A stretch of DNA of 64,000 bases. Source: Closterium sp. NIES-65 (lineage: Eukaryota; Streptophyta; Zygnematophyceae; Desmidiales; Closteriaceae). Position 1 is the first letter of the stretch. Each line of letters starts with the position of its first letter. The stretch spans positions 2,317,001-2,381,000 of the forward strand of contig CANXME010002463.1 of NCBI GenBank assembly GCA_948144175.1, written 5' to 3'. Both the position numbers and the translations under genes were made by a program. A model generated the notes under the pieces. The model saw nothing but the letters and a program-made list of their open reading frames with translations, searched no databases and was not told where the DNA came from. This document shows positions 19,901-32,323 of the stretch, in pieces.

Positions 19901-21719
19901 GAGCAGTGGGTCACCCGCTGACTCGCAGGAGTAAACTGGTGAACTTCCGCATCCTGTAGGTTAGCACCACTCACCAAGTTCGTAGAGAACGAGGGGAGGT
20001 AAATACCAGACAAGGTGCCAGAGGGGGCAGCCGGACACGGGAGGTCAGTAGAGAAGTGAGAGAGGACAGGACCCCCAGAGGGGTGTGCCAAGGAGACTGC
20101 AACCGGCCGACAAAGCGGCATGAGTGTGGTGCGGTCTCGAAAGAAGGAGCGAGAAGCCCCTGAGTCAAGTGTGAAGGTGAGGGAGGCCGAAGCCGACGCG
20201 GTAACTGAGAGCGCAGACTCACCAGTACCTAAGGACGCAGACGCACTAGCACCTAGAGCAGCACCCTCACCAGTACCGAGAGCAGAAGTTTCGATGCCTG
20301 GGTCGAGCGGGAAACACCGGTAACAGTCACCCTCATCATAAATTGTCACAGCATACATGGCAGCAAGAATAGCATCAAAGTCAAGATCATAGATAGCTAC
20401 ATCTGCCCTACACAGCTCTCCCCAGCGGGGTTTCTCAGTGGCCTCCAGGAAATGGTGACGCCAAGCGTCCGTCAGGCGGCCAAAGCAGCGCTGGGTGGGG
20501 TGGGCACCCCCACACTGCTCATCCACGCGGTCGCCGGAGCGAAGGACGTAGGTGCACGGACCAAAACCCCCACCCCGCTGTCGTGCACCTTACCACTCAC
20601 GGAGCTGCTGAGGGGGAGGGATGTCCCGAGAACGCTGCTACTGCTGCTGCTGGCGCTGACCACCACCGGAGCTGCTCCGCTGCGTAGCGCCACCTCGACC
20701 AGCTCCACCTCTGCCACCACCACCTTCTCCACCGCCGCCACCACCGCCGCCTCCGCTCCCAGCACTACCGCCTCCGCCGCCTCCGCCTCCACTGCAGCCA
20801 TCGACACCTCCACCCCCGCCACCACTCCCACCGCCACCCCCACTCTCTCCGCCGCCTCCACCGCCACCTCCACCACCACCGCCAGCTCCACTCGCGCCCT
20901 TGCCCCCCTTGCCCTTGCCAGATCGGCGTCTCCCGCTAGGGGCAGACGCCGCACCGACCGAGTGAAGACCAAGCAGGTCGGCCGCAGCAGCAGAGGCGAC
21001 AGAGGGCAAAAGGGGGGAAGGGGAACACCCCTCAAAGATGGGGGTGCGAGGGTCTCCACGAGAGGCTCCTACAGCGACTATGCTCTTCTCCGCCGCTAGG
21101 AGGGCCTTCTCTAGGAGGTCAACAGTGAGAGTGGTGGGACAGACTGAGAGGAAGTGGTCCCTGACTACACGAAGGGAGTAAGGGAGGCGGGTGACTATAT
21201 AATAGAGAGTGATGTACATGGGGGGGGGGGGGGGTTATTGGCGCAGAACTCAGCAAGAAGCGCGGCGCGGTAGCGAGTGTCACTAGTGCGGAGGTGCGTA
21301 ATGAGGTCAGCGACTGTGGGAAAGGTAGCAAGGTCAGAGAAGAGGTACGGTAGTATGAGGCGGCTCAGTGCAGCAGTGGCAGGGGAAGACTAGCACGCAA
21401 CGACGGCGTCGTACAAGGTCTGAGCACTCTTGTACTGACTAAAGTGCGCGCGCTCAGTGGTAGGCAGGTGGCGACGCACAGCAAGACGTGCAGCAGCGTC
21501 GCGCGTGGTCCATTGGGAGCGAACAGTGGCGTCTGCATCAGCAGCACGGGCAAGAGAGGCGCCAGAGGTGAGGTCAAAGAGTGAGAGACCATCTGCCCTA
21601 TCGCACCATAAGAAGAGCACCAGGTCGAGGACACTAGGGGTAGCCATGACAACAGTAGACTAGTAGTGCAAGCAGTAGGGAAAGGGCAGTGCAGTGACAG
21701 AGGCACTGTGCTCACCGGA

Positions 21720-22510
21720 CAGGGCTGCTCGGGCGGCTCGGCGGTAGGGCGGCCCGGCGGCTCGGCTGCTGGGCGACTCGGCGGCTCGGCTGCTGGGCGG
21801 CTTGGCGGCTCGGCGGCCCGGCGGCCCGGCGGCTCGGCTTCACAGCGGCTCGGCTGCCGGGCGGCTCCGCGGCTCGGCGGCTCGGCTGCTCTGCTGCTGG
21901 GCGGCTCGGTTGTGCTGCTGCAAGGCGGCGCGGCGGTTGGCGGCTCGGCTGGGTGAGGCGGCTCGGGCGGCTTGGGTGGCGGGCGGCGCTGCAGCAGTTT
22001 ACGGGGCCGCAAGTGAGGGCGACGGAGCCACAGGTGAGGGCGACGGGGTCTCAGTGGAGGGCGGCGGGGCCGCAGGTGAGGGCGGCGGGGCCGCAGGTGA
22101 GGGCGGCGGGGCCGCAAGTGAGGGCGGCGGGGCCGCAGGTGAGGGCGGCGGGGCCGCAAGTGAGGGCGACAGGTCCGCAGGTGAGAGCGGCGGGGCCGCA
22201 GGTGAGGGCGACGGGGCCGCAACTGAGGGTGGCGGGGCCGCAAGTGAGGGCGGCGGGGCCGCAGGTGAGGGCGGCGACGGGCCGCAATTGAGGGCGGCGA
22301 CGGGGCCGCAACTGAGGGCGGCGGGTCCGCAACTGAGGGCGGCGGGGCCGCAGGTGAGGGCGACGGGGCCGCAACTGAGGGCGGCGACGGGGCCGTAACT
22401 GAAGGCGGCGACGGGGCCGCAACTGAGGGCGGCGGGGCCGCAACTGAGGGCGGCGGGGCCGCAACTGAGGGCGGCGGGGCCGCAAGTGAGGGCGGCGACG
22501 GGCCGCTTAG
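21720..22510. repeat. GC-rich tandem repeats in the leader of the old copia element
   Basis: From about 21725 to 21990 a GGCGGCTCGGCTG-type repeat, and from 21990 to 22500 an 18-bp-like unit GGGGCCGCAAGTGAGGGCGG with many variants. The units are multiples of three over long stretches, giving spurious frames. Confidence 0.85.
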
Positions 22511-22759
22511 GGTGGCGACGGGCCGAGTAAGGGCCGCGACGGGCCGTAGTAGGGCGGCGACGGGCCAAGTATGGTGGCGACGGGCCGAGTAAGGGCGGCG
22601 CAAGGGAGGCTGCTAGGGGCGACGCGACGTGGCCGCTAGGGCGGCTCGACGAAGGCATATAGGGGAGCGCGACTCGGGGAGAGCGCTCCGGGCAGGAAAA
22701 AAACTTTCGATGTGGTGGGCCCTAGGCACAGTTCCCACTAGGGAACCTGCTCGATACCA

Positions 22760-22871
22760 TGAGAAAGTTGGAACGAGAATGAAATGACTAAGTGAAAGTT
22801 GGGTACAAATACAACCCTAGAAAGCTGTACCCCACTATAGCCTACAACAGCTATGTCATACAAATCTGACA
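22760..22871 (-). repeat. LTR-like right end of the old copia element
   Basis: 112 bp, beginning TGAGAAAG and ending AATCTGACA on the plus strand. The end motif CTGACA and internal blocks such as GTACCCCACTA-AGCCTACA match the 137-bp LTR of the younger element, so the two belong to related families. Confidence 0.7.
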
Positions 22872-22886
22872 TACTGCTACCTATAG

Positions 22887-23162
22887 CGAGGGAGAGAGAG
22901 ACAGGGGGAACGAGAGAGAGGGAGCGTGTGAGAGGGAACGAGAGAGAGGGTAGGAGTGGGAGGGAACGAGACAGAGGGGACAAGAGAGAGAGAGAGAATG
23001 AAAGAGAGAGAACGAGAGAGAGGTGACGTGAGAGAGAACGAGTGAGAGTGAGAACAAGAGGGAGAGAGAGAGAACGCGTGAGCGAGAACGAGAGAGCAAG
23101 AACTAGAGAGAGAGAGAGAGAACGAAAGAGAGAGAACGAGAGAGAGAGAGAGAGAACGAGTA

Positions 23163-23195
<33 letters not shown>

Positions 23196-23275
23196 ACGAG
23201 AGAGAGAACGAGAGCGAGAGAGAACGGGTGAGAGAGAACGAGATAGGGAGAGTGAACGAACGAGAGAAGGAAGTA
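22887..23275. repeat. GAGA-rich simple-sequence tract
   Basis: Nearly 400 bp of imperfect GAGAGA/GAACGAGA repeats on the plus strand, lying between the two copia elements. No coding sense. Confidence 0.9.
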
Positions 23276-23480
23276 GTGTTGAAGTAAAACTTGAGTAAGA
23301 AGATACAAATTGAGGCGGACAAAGGAAAGAGGTGATTGGACAAGGCGGACGGGGACGAGCGAGAAAGCTGGACAAGGAGAGAGACGCCATACGAGGAAGA
23401 AAAGCAATGATATTACGAAAGATAACGAATAAACCGACAGAATTATTAGGCCTAAAGCGATTTCGCGTCAAATAGGAGGA

Positions 23481-23617
23481 TGTGAAATGAGTAAGCAGGA
23501 ATGATGTGAACTATGAGTGAAAGCAGTACAAATGTGAAACCCTAACTGGGTTGTACCCCCTATGGGATACCCCACTACAGCCTACACAGCAGTATAAGCT
23601 ATAGACATGTTCTGACA
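23481..23617 (-). repeat. 3' LTR of the young copia element
   Basis: 137 bp, TG...CA ends (TGTGAAATGAG to CATGTTCTGACA), identical by eye to 30655-30791. Preceded by GAGGA. Confidence 0.95.
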
Positions 23618-26600
23618 CACCCCCATAGGCAAAGTGGGGGAGAACAAGGGGTCACAAGACCAGTCAAGCAAGACAAAGCAAAGCTCAGGGTGGATCACAA
23701 AGTCACCACACAATCCGAGCACAAGAGCAAGGCCAAAGGCCAGTTCACAAGCAAGAGTACAGACATATATATAAAACTAGACAAGCAAGAGCAGGTATAT
23801 ATATATGTCACAGTACAAGTAAAGTCAAGAGGAGAGCAAGTGAGGCAAGACAGGCACAAGACCCAGCTGGGTGCAGAAGCGCTGATGGTCACAAGGCGCA
23901 AGTGCCTTGGTGAACACATCAGCAGTGTTGGCCTCAGAGGCCACGTACGCAAGTCGCAACTGACCACGCTGCTGCAACTCACGAGCAAGGAAGTAGCGGA
24001 GAGCAATGTGCTTCGTTCTGTGCTCCAAGCGCTGCTCTCGACACAAGGCCAGCATAGCCTTGTTGTCTACGTACAGCACTGGAGGAGAACGAGGCGGCTC
24101 TCCAAGGTCAGTCAGCAGGTAGGTGAGCCAGCGAAGCTCCTGTGCAGCCATGGCTCCGGCGTAGATCTCAGCCTCACAACTGGAGCCGAGAACCGAAGAC
24201 GAGCGAGTAGACCGCCACGAGACAGAGCCGGAACCAAGGCTGAAGGTGTAACCCTGTGACGACCGCTGCGTAGCCTGGTCGTCAGCCCAAGAAGCGTCCG
24301 CGTGGCCGGTAAGGACCACTGGACTCCGCCCTCCAAGCACTAGCCCCATGCCTGACGTACTGCACAGGTAGCGCAATACCCTCTTCGCTGCAGCCATGTG
24401 CTCCGGTCTGTGTCTCCCAGGAGCAACATAGCGTGCAAGAATGCTCAGAGGGTATGCAAGGTCAGGTCGTGTGCAGGTCATCAGGTACATGAGGCAGCCA
24501 ACAAGCTCTGCATACGGACCACTCGACTCTACGGACTCATCCGAAGGCAGAGCTGAGAGTGAGTGGCGAGTAGGCAGAGGAGTGGCCTGAGGCGAGGAGT
24601 ACGTGAAGCCGAAGCGCTGAAGGACCTGCTGCACCATGTGTGACTGAGTCAAGGTAATGGTGCGGCGTGCTCTGTCCCGAGTGATCTGCAAGCCAAGGTA
24701 GCTGCGCAGTTCACCCAGGTCTGTGCACGTGTGTCTCTTCAGCAGCTCGGACTTCACGTAGGCGAGTCCAGCAGTGTCCGCTGTGGCAAAGACCAAGTCG
24801 TCGACGTACACGAGGATGTAGAACGGCGGCAGGGAAGTGTCGGTGCGAAGAAACAGCGACGGGTCAGCAGTAGAAGGAGCAAACCCAAGAGCCGCAAGCG
24901 TAGTCCTCAGTGTGTCGTGCCACTCACGCGGTGCCTGGCGGAGACCGTAGACTGGCCGTCTGAGGCTCCACTGGGTGCCAGGAGGGAAAGTCCCAGTGAA
25001 GCCAGGTGGACGGCGAAGCCAGATCTCCTCGTGCAGGCTACCCTGCAAGAACGCAGTGCTGAAGTCGAGAGAGTGAAGCTCGTAGTCGCGCTGAGCGGCT
25101 ATGTGCAGCAGCACCCGAAGAGTAGTCATCTTCGGGGTGGGAGAGAAGGTCTGAAAGTAGTCAACTCAGGAGGGGGAACCGCGTCAACGTAGGTGCCTGT
25201 GGACTTCCAGGAAGCCATCTCTGCATCCATGGCTGCCTGCCACTGAGAGGAGTAGGGGCCCTCTACGGCCTCCGCGTAAGAACGCGGAGTCGGGATGTCT
25301 AGTGCATCCGGGTCTCCCTCAGGGGCAAGCAGTACAGACGCGAGATGAGGTGAAGCAGCCGCTAGACACTGTAACTCCTCCTGCCTGTCCTCAAGGACGT
25401 CCGTGCCAAGAGCACACTCACCCCCGACGGACGGAGGACAGAAAGACGCAGACTCAGCAACAAGACTAGCAGCGTAGTCGAGACGACAGCGAGCAGCAAA
25501 GTCGACGAGCTCAGCGACTAGAGCAGACGCAGCCGTGGACTCAAAAGAGGGGTCAGTGACGACAGTAGCAAGCAGACGCGTGACAGTAGGACTCGCAGCG
25601 CGAAGAGAGTCCGACTCAGGGTCGGCAAGCGCAGGAAGAGAGGACTCAGGAGGAGAAGGCAAAGGGGCACGCAGAGGAGCAGTGGACGGACGCAGAGACA
25701 TCCGGTGCGTGCCAGGGACAGGAGGAGGACGCTGACGCGAACCGCGACCACTAGCGCGAGCAGCACGAACAGGCGACGCGGGGCGAGACGCAGGCTCACG
25801 ACGCTCAGCAAGACCACCAGTAGGACCAGTGTAAGGAGAGGGAGCAGGCAGTGGAGAGGAAGGCTCCAGTAGGGACTGCGACTGGACAGGCGGTGGACCC
25901 TCTACTGGAGGAGAAAGACCAAGAACCTGCTGAAGGAGCGGAACGAAGTACGGCCGAGGCCGCGCGGCAGCTCCAGTCTCAGCAGGGACAGCACCAGCAC
26001 CCTCACCGACAGCACCAGCGCCACCCACACCTCCAGCGGCAGGACCAACAGCAGTAGGCTCAGTACGAACGCCCTCAGCAGCTCCAGCTCCAGGAGGACC
26101 CGCAGGTCCAGCAGCTCCGGGACCGGCAGCACCCGCACCCTCGACGATCGAAGAAGCTCCAGCTCCAGCTCCAGCAGCACCTCCAGACTCAGCAGCACGC
26201 CTCCAGCGGCGAGCGAACCACTCGCGCAGCTCCTGTGGAGAGAGGGGCTCCCGGCGAGACGCAGCAGCAGGAGAAACCCCAGGCTCAGCAGCTCCAGACG
26301 CAGCACCCCCAGGCTCAGCAGCTCCCAGCTCAGCACCCCCAGGCTCAGCAGCTCCCGACCCAGCACCCCCAGACCCAGCACCTCCAGGCACAGCACCCCC
26401 CGGCTCAGCACCCCCAGGCTCCGCAGCCACCGCAGTAGCACCCTCAGGCCCAGCACCCCCAGCAGTAGCACCCCCAGGCACAGCACCCCCGCGCACAGTA
26501 CCCCCAGAGTCAGCACCCCCAGGCTCAGCACCCGCAGCAGGACCAGAGTCACCAGTAACCTCGACCGGGTCAACGGCGTCTACCTGGGACACACCTGAGG

Positions 26601-29600
26601 GGGCAGGAACCTGAGGGGGGAGGGGGTCTACCGGGGGGGGAACCGGCACAAGGAAGTCCGGGGAAGGGGGGAGGGAAGGAGTGCGGTAGGGGAAGAGACG
26701 GTAGAAGGGGACTGACTCGTCGAACGTGACGTCCTGGGAGGACAGAACACGACGAGAGGAGGGGTGGTAAAACTGCCACCCTGGGGCGTCAGTGGGGAAG
26801 CCAAGAAAGACACAGGGAGCAGCACGAGGGGACAGCTTGTCCGCAGACAAGTCGCGGACAAACGCCCGAGATCCCCAGACACGGAACACAGACGCATCGC
26901 CAACCTTCCCTGTCCACAGCAAGACTGGGGACATCGCAGGCCGAGAGACCCGGGGGTGAAGGTTGAGCTGATGCGCCGCGTACCTCACCGCAAACGGCCA
27001 CAGAAAATGGGGGGCAGCCGCATGCATCATGGACGTACGAGCGACATCCATGACCATGCCAATGCGGCGCTCAGCAATCCCATTTTGCTGTGGTGAGTCC
27101 GGAAGCGTGAAGGTCTGGCGGATCCCCCGTGCACGACAGTAGTCTCGCAGAAGGCGAGAAGAGAACTCTCCGCCTCTGTCAGAGTGCAGACGCAGAACAG
27201 GAAAGTCCGAGCCGAAGCTCTTCCTGAGCTGGAGACGAGCCTCGCGGATCCAGTCGATCAGTACCTCAGTGACCGCACCCTTGCTGCGCAAGGGGAGGAC
27301 TGTGGTGTAACGCGAGTAGTCGTCAACCACCAACAGGAAGTAGCGCTCGTAACCCTGCCCACGGACGGGGGCTGGGCCCCACACATCCATGTGAAGCGTC
27401 TGCAGGGGAGCCTCTGTCGGGGGGAAGTGGGAGGAGTGAGGAGTAGCCCGGAGGCGACCCTCGACACAGGGGACACAGGAAGGTCCTGGCCCGGAGGGGA
27501 GAGGAGGGAGAGACTGGGGAAGACCAGAGACAAGGACACGGGAAGCCATGCTCCGAAGACGGGGCAAGGAGGGGTGGCCAAGACGGTGGTGCCACAGGAG
27601 AGTCTCGTGAGACAGGAGGCGACAAGAACAGGGGGCAGACTCAGGACCTGACCGGGACGCAGCAGCAAGTACCTGACCCGACGCAGCCACCTGACCAGAC
27701 GCAGGGACAGGAGGAGACTCAACGGTCAGGGTGTAGAGACTCGACCCCGGCCGACGCGAGAACGTGGCCAGGTGTCGGCCTGTGCGAGCCTCCGTGCAGT
27801 GGGTCACCCGCTGACGCGCAGGAGTGAACTGGTGAACACCCCCATCCTGCAGGTCCGCTCCACTCACCAAGTTCGTAGAGAACGAGGGAAGGTACAGACC
27901 CGACAGGGTGCCCGAAGGGGCAGCCGGACACGGGAGGACAGTGGAGAAGTGAGACAGGACAGGACCCCCAGAGGGGTCAGCAAGGGAGACCGCAACTGGC
28001 CTGGCGAGCGGCGAAAGGGTAGTGCGGTCTCGAAAGAAGGAGCGAGAAGCTCCGGAGTCAAGTGTGAAAGTGAGGGAGGACGAGGACGACTCCGTACCTG
28101 AGAACGCAGTCTCACCAGTACCTGAGAGCGCAGACGCACTGGCACCTAGAGCAGCAGCCTCACAAGTACCTAGCGCAGCAGTACCAATGCCCGGGTCGGG
28201 CTGGAAACACCGGTAACCCTCATTCTCCTCACTATAATCCACAACATACATAGCAGTAAGGATAGCATCAAAATCAAGATCAAAGATCGCTACACCAGCC
28301 CTGAGAAGCTCATCCCAGCGAGGGATCTCACTAGCCCCAGGGAACTGCTGACGCCAAGCGTCCGTCAGGCGGCCAAAGCAGCGCTGGGTGGCGTGGGCAC
28401 CCCCACACTGCTCACCCGCGCGGTCGCCGGAACGAAGAACGTAGGTGCAGGGACCAGTACCCCCACCCCTCTGACGCCCAGCGTACCACTCACGAAGCTG
28501 CTGAGGCGAAGGGATGTCCCGTGAGCGCTGCTGCTGCTGCCGGTGCGAGCGCTGGCCACCACCACCGCCGCTACGCTGCTGGGTACCACCCCGACCAGCT
28601 CCACCTCCTCCACCACTACTGCCTCCGCCGCTGCCGCCTCCACTGCCTCCACCTCCGCCGCCTCCACCTCCGCCGCTGCCTCCACCACCACCGCTGGCAC
28701 CACCACCACCGTCTCCGCCGCTGCTGCCACCACCACCACCACCACCCCCGCCACTAGTCCCGCCGCCACCCCCACTCCCTCCGCCGCCACCGCCGCCACC
28801 GCCACCGCCCCCCCCAGCTCCACCCGCGCCCTTGCCTCCCTTGCCCTTGCTGGAGCGACGTCTCCCACTAGGGGCAGACGCCGCGCCGACCGACTCAAGA
28901 CCAAGCAGGTCGGCAGCAGCAGCAGAGGCAACAGAGGGCAGCAAGGGGGAAGGAGAGCACCCCTCAAAGATGGGGGTGCGAGGGTCACCACGAGAAGCAC
29001 CTACAGCGACTATGCTCTTCTCCGCTGCAAGGAGGGCCTTCTCGAGGAGGTCGACGGTGAGAGTGGTGGGACAGACTGCGAGAAAGTGGTCCCTGACGAC
29101 GCGAAGGGAGTCAGGGAGGCGCGCGACTACGTAGTAGAGAGCGATGTATATGAGAGGGGGGTTCCTAGCGCAGAACTCAGCAGGAAGGGCGGCGCGGTAG
29201 CGAGTGTCACTAGTGCGGAGGTGCGTAATGAGGTCAGCGACAGTGGGAAAGGCAGAGAGGTCAGGAAAGAGGTAGGGAAGCATGAGACGGCTCAGTGCAG
29301 CAGTGGCAGGGGAGGAGTAGCGCGCAACTACAGCGTCGTACAAGGTCTGAGCACTCTTGTACTGACTAAAGTGCGCACGCTCAGAGGTAGGGAGGTGGCG
29401 ACGCACAGCAAGACGTGCAGCAGCATCGCGGGTGGCCCACTTAGAGCGGACAGCGGGATCAGCATCAGCAGCAGGAGCAGGAGAGGCGCCAGAGGTGAGG
29501 TCAAAGAGAGAAAGGTCATCAGCCCTGTCGCACTGTAAGAACAGCTGCAGGTCGTCTAGCCAGACCTCAAAATCAATGGCGCGACCCTCAGCGTCAAAAG

Positions 29601-29699
29601 CTAGGACACTAGGGGTAGCCATGACGACGACTGTGAAGCAGTGCAAGCAGTAGGGGGGAGAGCACGCAGTGACAGTGGGACTGTGCTCACCAGGCAGGG

Positions 29700-30560
29700 C
29701 AGGTCGCGCAGCTCGACAGAAAAGCAGAACGGCGACCGGGCGGCTCGGGTGTACAGCGGATCGGCTCCCGGGCGGCTCGACGGCAGGGCGGCTCGGGTGC
29801 AGGGCGGCTCGGCTCCCGGGCGGCTCGGCTGCAGGGCGGCTCGGGTGCAGGGTGGCTCGGCTCCCGGGCGGCTCGGCTGCAGGGCGGTTCGGGTCCCGGG
29901 CTGCTCGGCGACAGGCGGCTCGGGTCGCGTAGAAGTGAGACGGGGCGGGGCCGCGTCAGGGCCGGCGGTAGGGCCGCGTAGGAGCCGGGGCAGGGCCGCG
30001 AAGGAGCCTGGGCGGGGCCGTGATAGGAGCCGGGGCAGGGCCAAGTAGGAGGCCGGCGGTGGGGCCGCTTAAGGGGCCGGCTGCGGGGCCGAGTAGGAGC
30101 CAGCTGCGGGGCCGCGTGAGAGCCGGCGCGGGGCCGCGTAGGAGCCGGTGGCGTGGCCGCGTCAGGGCCGCGTAAGGGGGGGGGGCCGGCGCGGGGCCGC
30201 GTAAGAGCCGCGTAGGAGCCGGCGCGGAGCCGCGTAGGGGCCGGGGACGGGCCGCGTAAGAAGCCGGCGCGGGGCCGCGTAGGAGCTGGCGGCGTGGCCG
30301 CGTAAGGGCCGTGTAAGGGCCGCGTAAGGGGCCGGCGCGGGGCCGCGTAAAGAGCCGGCGGCGTGGCCGCGTAAGGGCCGCGTAAGGGCCGCGTAAAGGG
30401 GCCGGCGCGGGGCCGCGTAAGGGTCGCGTAGGAGGCGACGCGGGGCCGCGTAAGGGCCGGGGCGGGGCCGCGTAAGGAGCAGGCGGCGGGGCCGCGTAAG
30501 GAGCAGGGCGGGGCCGCGACAGAGTGGGCGGCGAGGCCGCAGGGGAGAGGGCGACTCGAG
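29700..30560. repeat. GC-rich tandem repeats in the leader of the young copia element
   Basis: About 29.72-29.94 kb: GGGCGGCTCGG repeats. About 29.94-30.55 kb: variants of GGGGCCGCGTAAGGGCCG. Similar repeats occupy the same place in the older element, so this is a shared property of the family's leader. Confidence 0.85.
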
Positions 30561-30654
30561 GGGTCGCTAAAAAAAATCGCGCCTCGGGGGCGCGCTTCGG
30601 TGGGCCCAAAAAAAAAAAAAAAAATCGGTCCTGGAGGGACCTAGCTCTATACCA

Positions 30655-30791
30655 TGTGAAATGAGTAAGCAGGAATGATGTGAACTATGAGTGAAAGCAG
30701 TACAAATGTGAAACCCTAACTGGGTTGTACCCCCTATGGGATACCCCACTACAGCCTACACAGCAGTATAAGCTATAGACATGTTCTGACA
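30655..30791 (-). repeat. 5' LTR of the young copia element
   Basis: 137 bp, identical to 23481-23617, followed by the target duplication GAGGA. The primer-binding site lies directly to its left. Confidence 0.95.
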
Positions 30792-30796
30792 GAGGA

Positions 30797-32280
30797 TACG
30801 ACGGTTCTAGATTTAGGAACAACAAAAAGTGAAAATATGCATACGACGTAGAGACGAAAGGCAGAAACGATGAGGAACAATAGAAATAGATGCTAGGTAT
30901 GCAGTAAGAGACAAAGAATAGGGCCTTAGAAAGGCAAGGAAAAACAGTGAAGTCTAGACAAAGGGCCTCTACCCTTAGCTTACATAACCCGCATCCCTAC
31001 TAAACAGTTAAGACACGAGATTAAGAGATGTTAGTCGATGAAAAACCGAAAAACAGATGCAGGGTTATGGAAAACATGAAGCTAAAATATTTGCAGCAAG
31101 TTTATAATATAAGCTTTAACAATTTTCATCCTTTAAAAGCTACCAACACGACCTAGACTAATATGCCTTAGGCCAATATTAGACTAGCTCGTAATCGCGT
31201 AACCTAATCTACTTGATGGGTTAAAGTAGTTCTCACCTTAGTAGGAAGTTGAACTGGTAGGTAGAGCCCAACTTGAGGGGGGTTCAACTAGCGAGGGAGA
31301 AGAAGAGGGACGAACAAACCCTAAAGAGGTGTCAGATTCGTCGCAAACATTTTTTAGGAGTTTTGCGACTCGATTAACAAAGAGACATTGTTAGCACAGT
31401 TGGTTTTCCATGATTAATGAACAAGTCTTGAGGTCGATGCCTGCAGAAGTCATTTTTCAAAACCTGACTAACTGTTATACTGCAGTAGTATGTACAATAT
31501 ATTTGGTGTTTACAAATGCGTAAAAGCTTCGCAACCCTAAGACGATTTTGTCGCCTCTTGTTATTTTTGAGAAGTATATACAGAATCAAGAGTAGCTCAA
31601 ACGAAGAGCCGGGTCCATGCCATGCACAACTGTTTTGGGGTCAATGTTGAGCACATTTTTCCCTGCGGTTCGTTCTTTTTGCTGCCGTACCCTGGTTGGA
31701 GTTTGAAGGGAGACAGTTTTGGGAAAAAGGGAGGTGCAGGACTGGTCCGTGCATCTGTGTCGATAACCTCATGGGTGCATCGGGACGCAGGTGTTCTTGT
31801 ATGCGCTTCGCGAAAGAATGCAAACCGTCAACCTGCGAGAGAGTCAGTCTCTGTAAATTTACCTGCACAGTATTTCATGTCGCCATGTCCAAGACTAGCA
31901 ACAAGGCCACCAGGGGCCAAGCTGGCTCTCTGCGGCGCGTCAGTCTTTGCCAGGCTGAAGGGATGTGTGACTGCTGTTACACTCCGTATCATCACTTCCA
32001 CCTGAGACCATGTTCTGATACGGGCAACAAATGTTTGGGCATGTTGCAACCAATGGCAACTCTGCTTGGCTCGACGCCCACGGGGCAACATCCCTCTTCA
32101 AAACCAAGACCAAACCACCTGGAGTTTACCATCAGATCTTGAGAAAAAAAATTCTAGCGGGTTTACAGCACTTGCTAGGAGTTCTCTGCTCACACAATCC
32201 TCAGTAGTTAGAGAGGAGCAGGCAAATATCAGATAGTAGCAGAGAAGCTTACGGGATTCACAGTAGAGCAGGAATTCGAG
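30797..32280. other. Intergenic region, AT-richer, no gene seen
   Basis: About 1.5 kb between the copia insertion and the root-cap-family gene. It is markedly AT-richer than the rest of the window between 30.8 and 31.6 kb. Short open frames show no domain. The 3' part presumably contains the promoter and 5' UTR of the plus-strand gene; I could not place a convincing TATA box. Confidence 0.5.
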
Positions 32281-32323
32281 TTACTCCCCTACCCCAGATT
32301 CGCTCGTAAGAATTCCCGCCGCC

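Larger units (their letters stand above)
16932..22871 (-). mobile_element. Ty1/copia LTR retrotransposon, old broken copy
   Basis: Relative of the younger copia element at 23481-30791, in the same orientation. Recognisable parts from right to left: an LTR-like end (22760-22871), a tRNA-iMet-like primer site (minus-strand TGGTATCGAGC), a GC-rich leader repeat, glycine-rich gag, aspartic protease (DSGA), integrase (DRGGEF, QQNGIAERR) and RNase H. No matching LTR was found at the left end. It carries several breaks and looks inactive. It is clearly older than its neighbour. Confidence 0.85.
23481..30791 (-). mobile_element. Ty1/copia LTR retrotransposon, young and nearly whole
   Basis: Flanked by identical 137-bp LTRs and by a 5-bp target duplication GAGGA (23476-23480 and 30792-30796). 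From right to left: LTR, primer site resembling the complement of initiator tRNA-Met, GC-rich leader repeat (29.7-30.55 kb), gag with a long poly-glycine tract (around 28.6-29.6 kb), aspartic protease (DSGASRSFF), integrase with Asp/Glu motifs (VVDDYSRY, DRGGEF, QQNGIAERR), a Pro/Gly/Ala-rich linker, reverse transcriptase (FLQGSLHEEIW, YVDDLVF) and RNase H. Domain order protease-integrase-RT-RNase H places it in copia. About one break at most in the coding part. LTR identity suggests a very recent insertion. Confidence 0.95.

Noticed and set aside
28514-29538. Plus-strand Pro- and Thr-rich frames
   Set aside because: Antisense to the poly-Gly tract of the copia gag.
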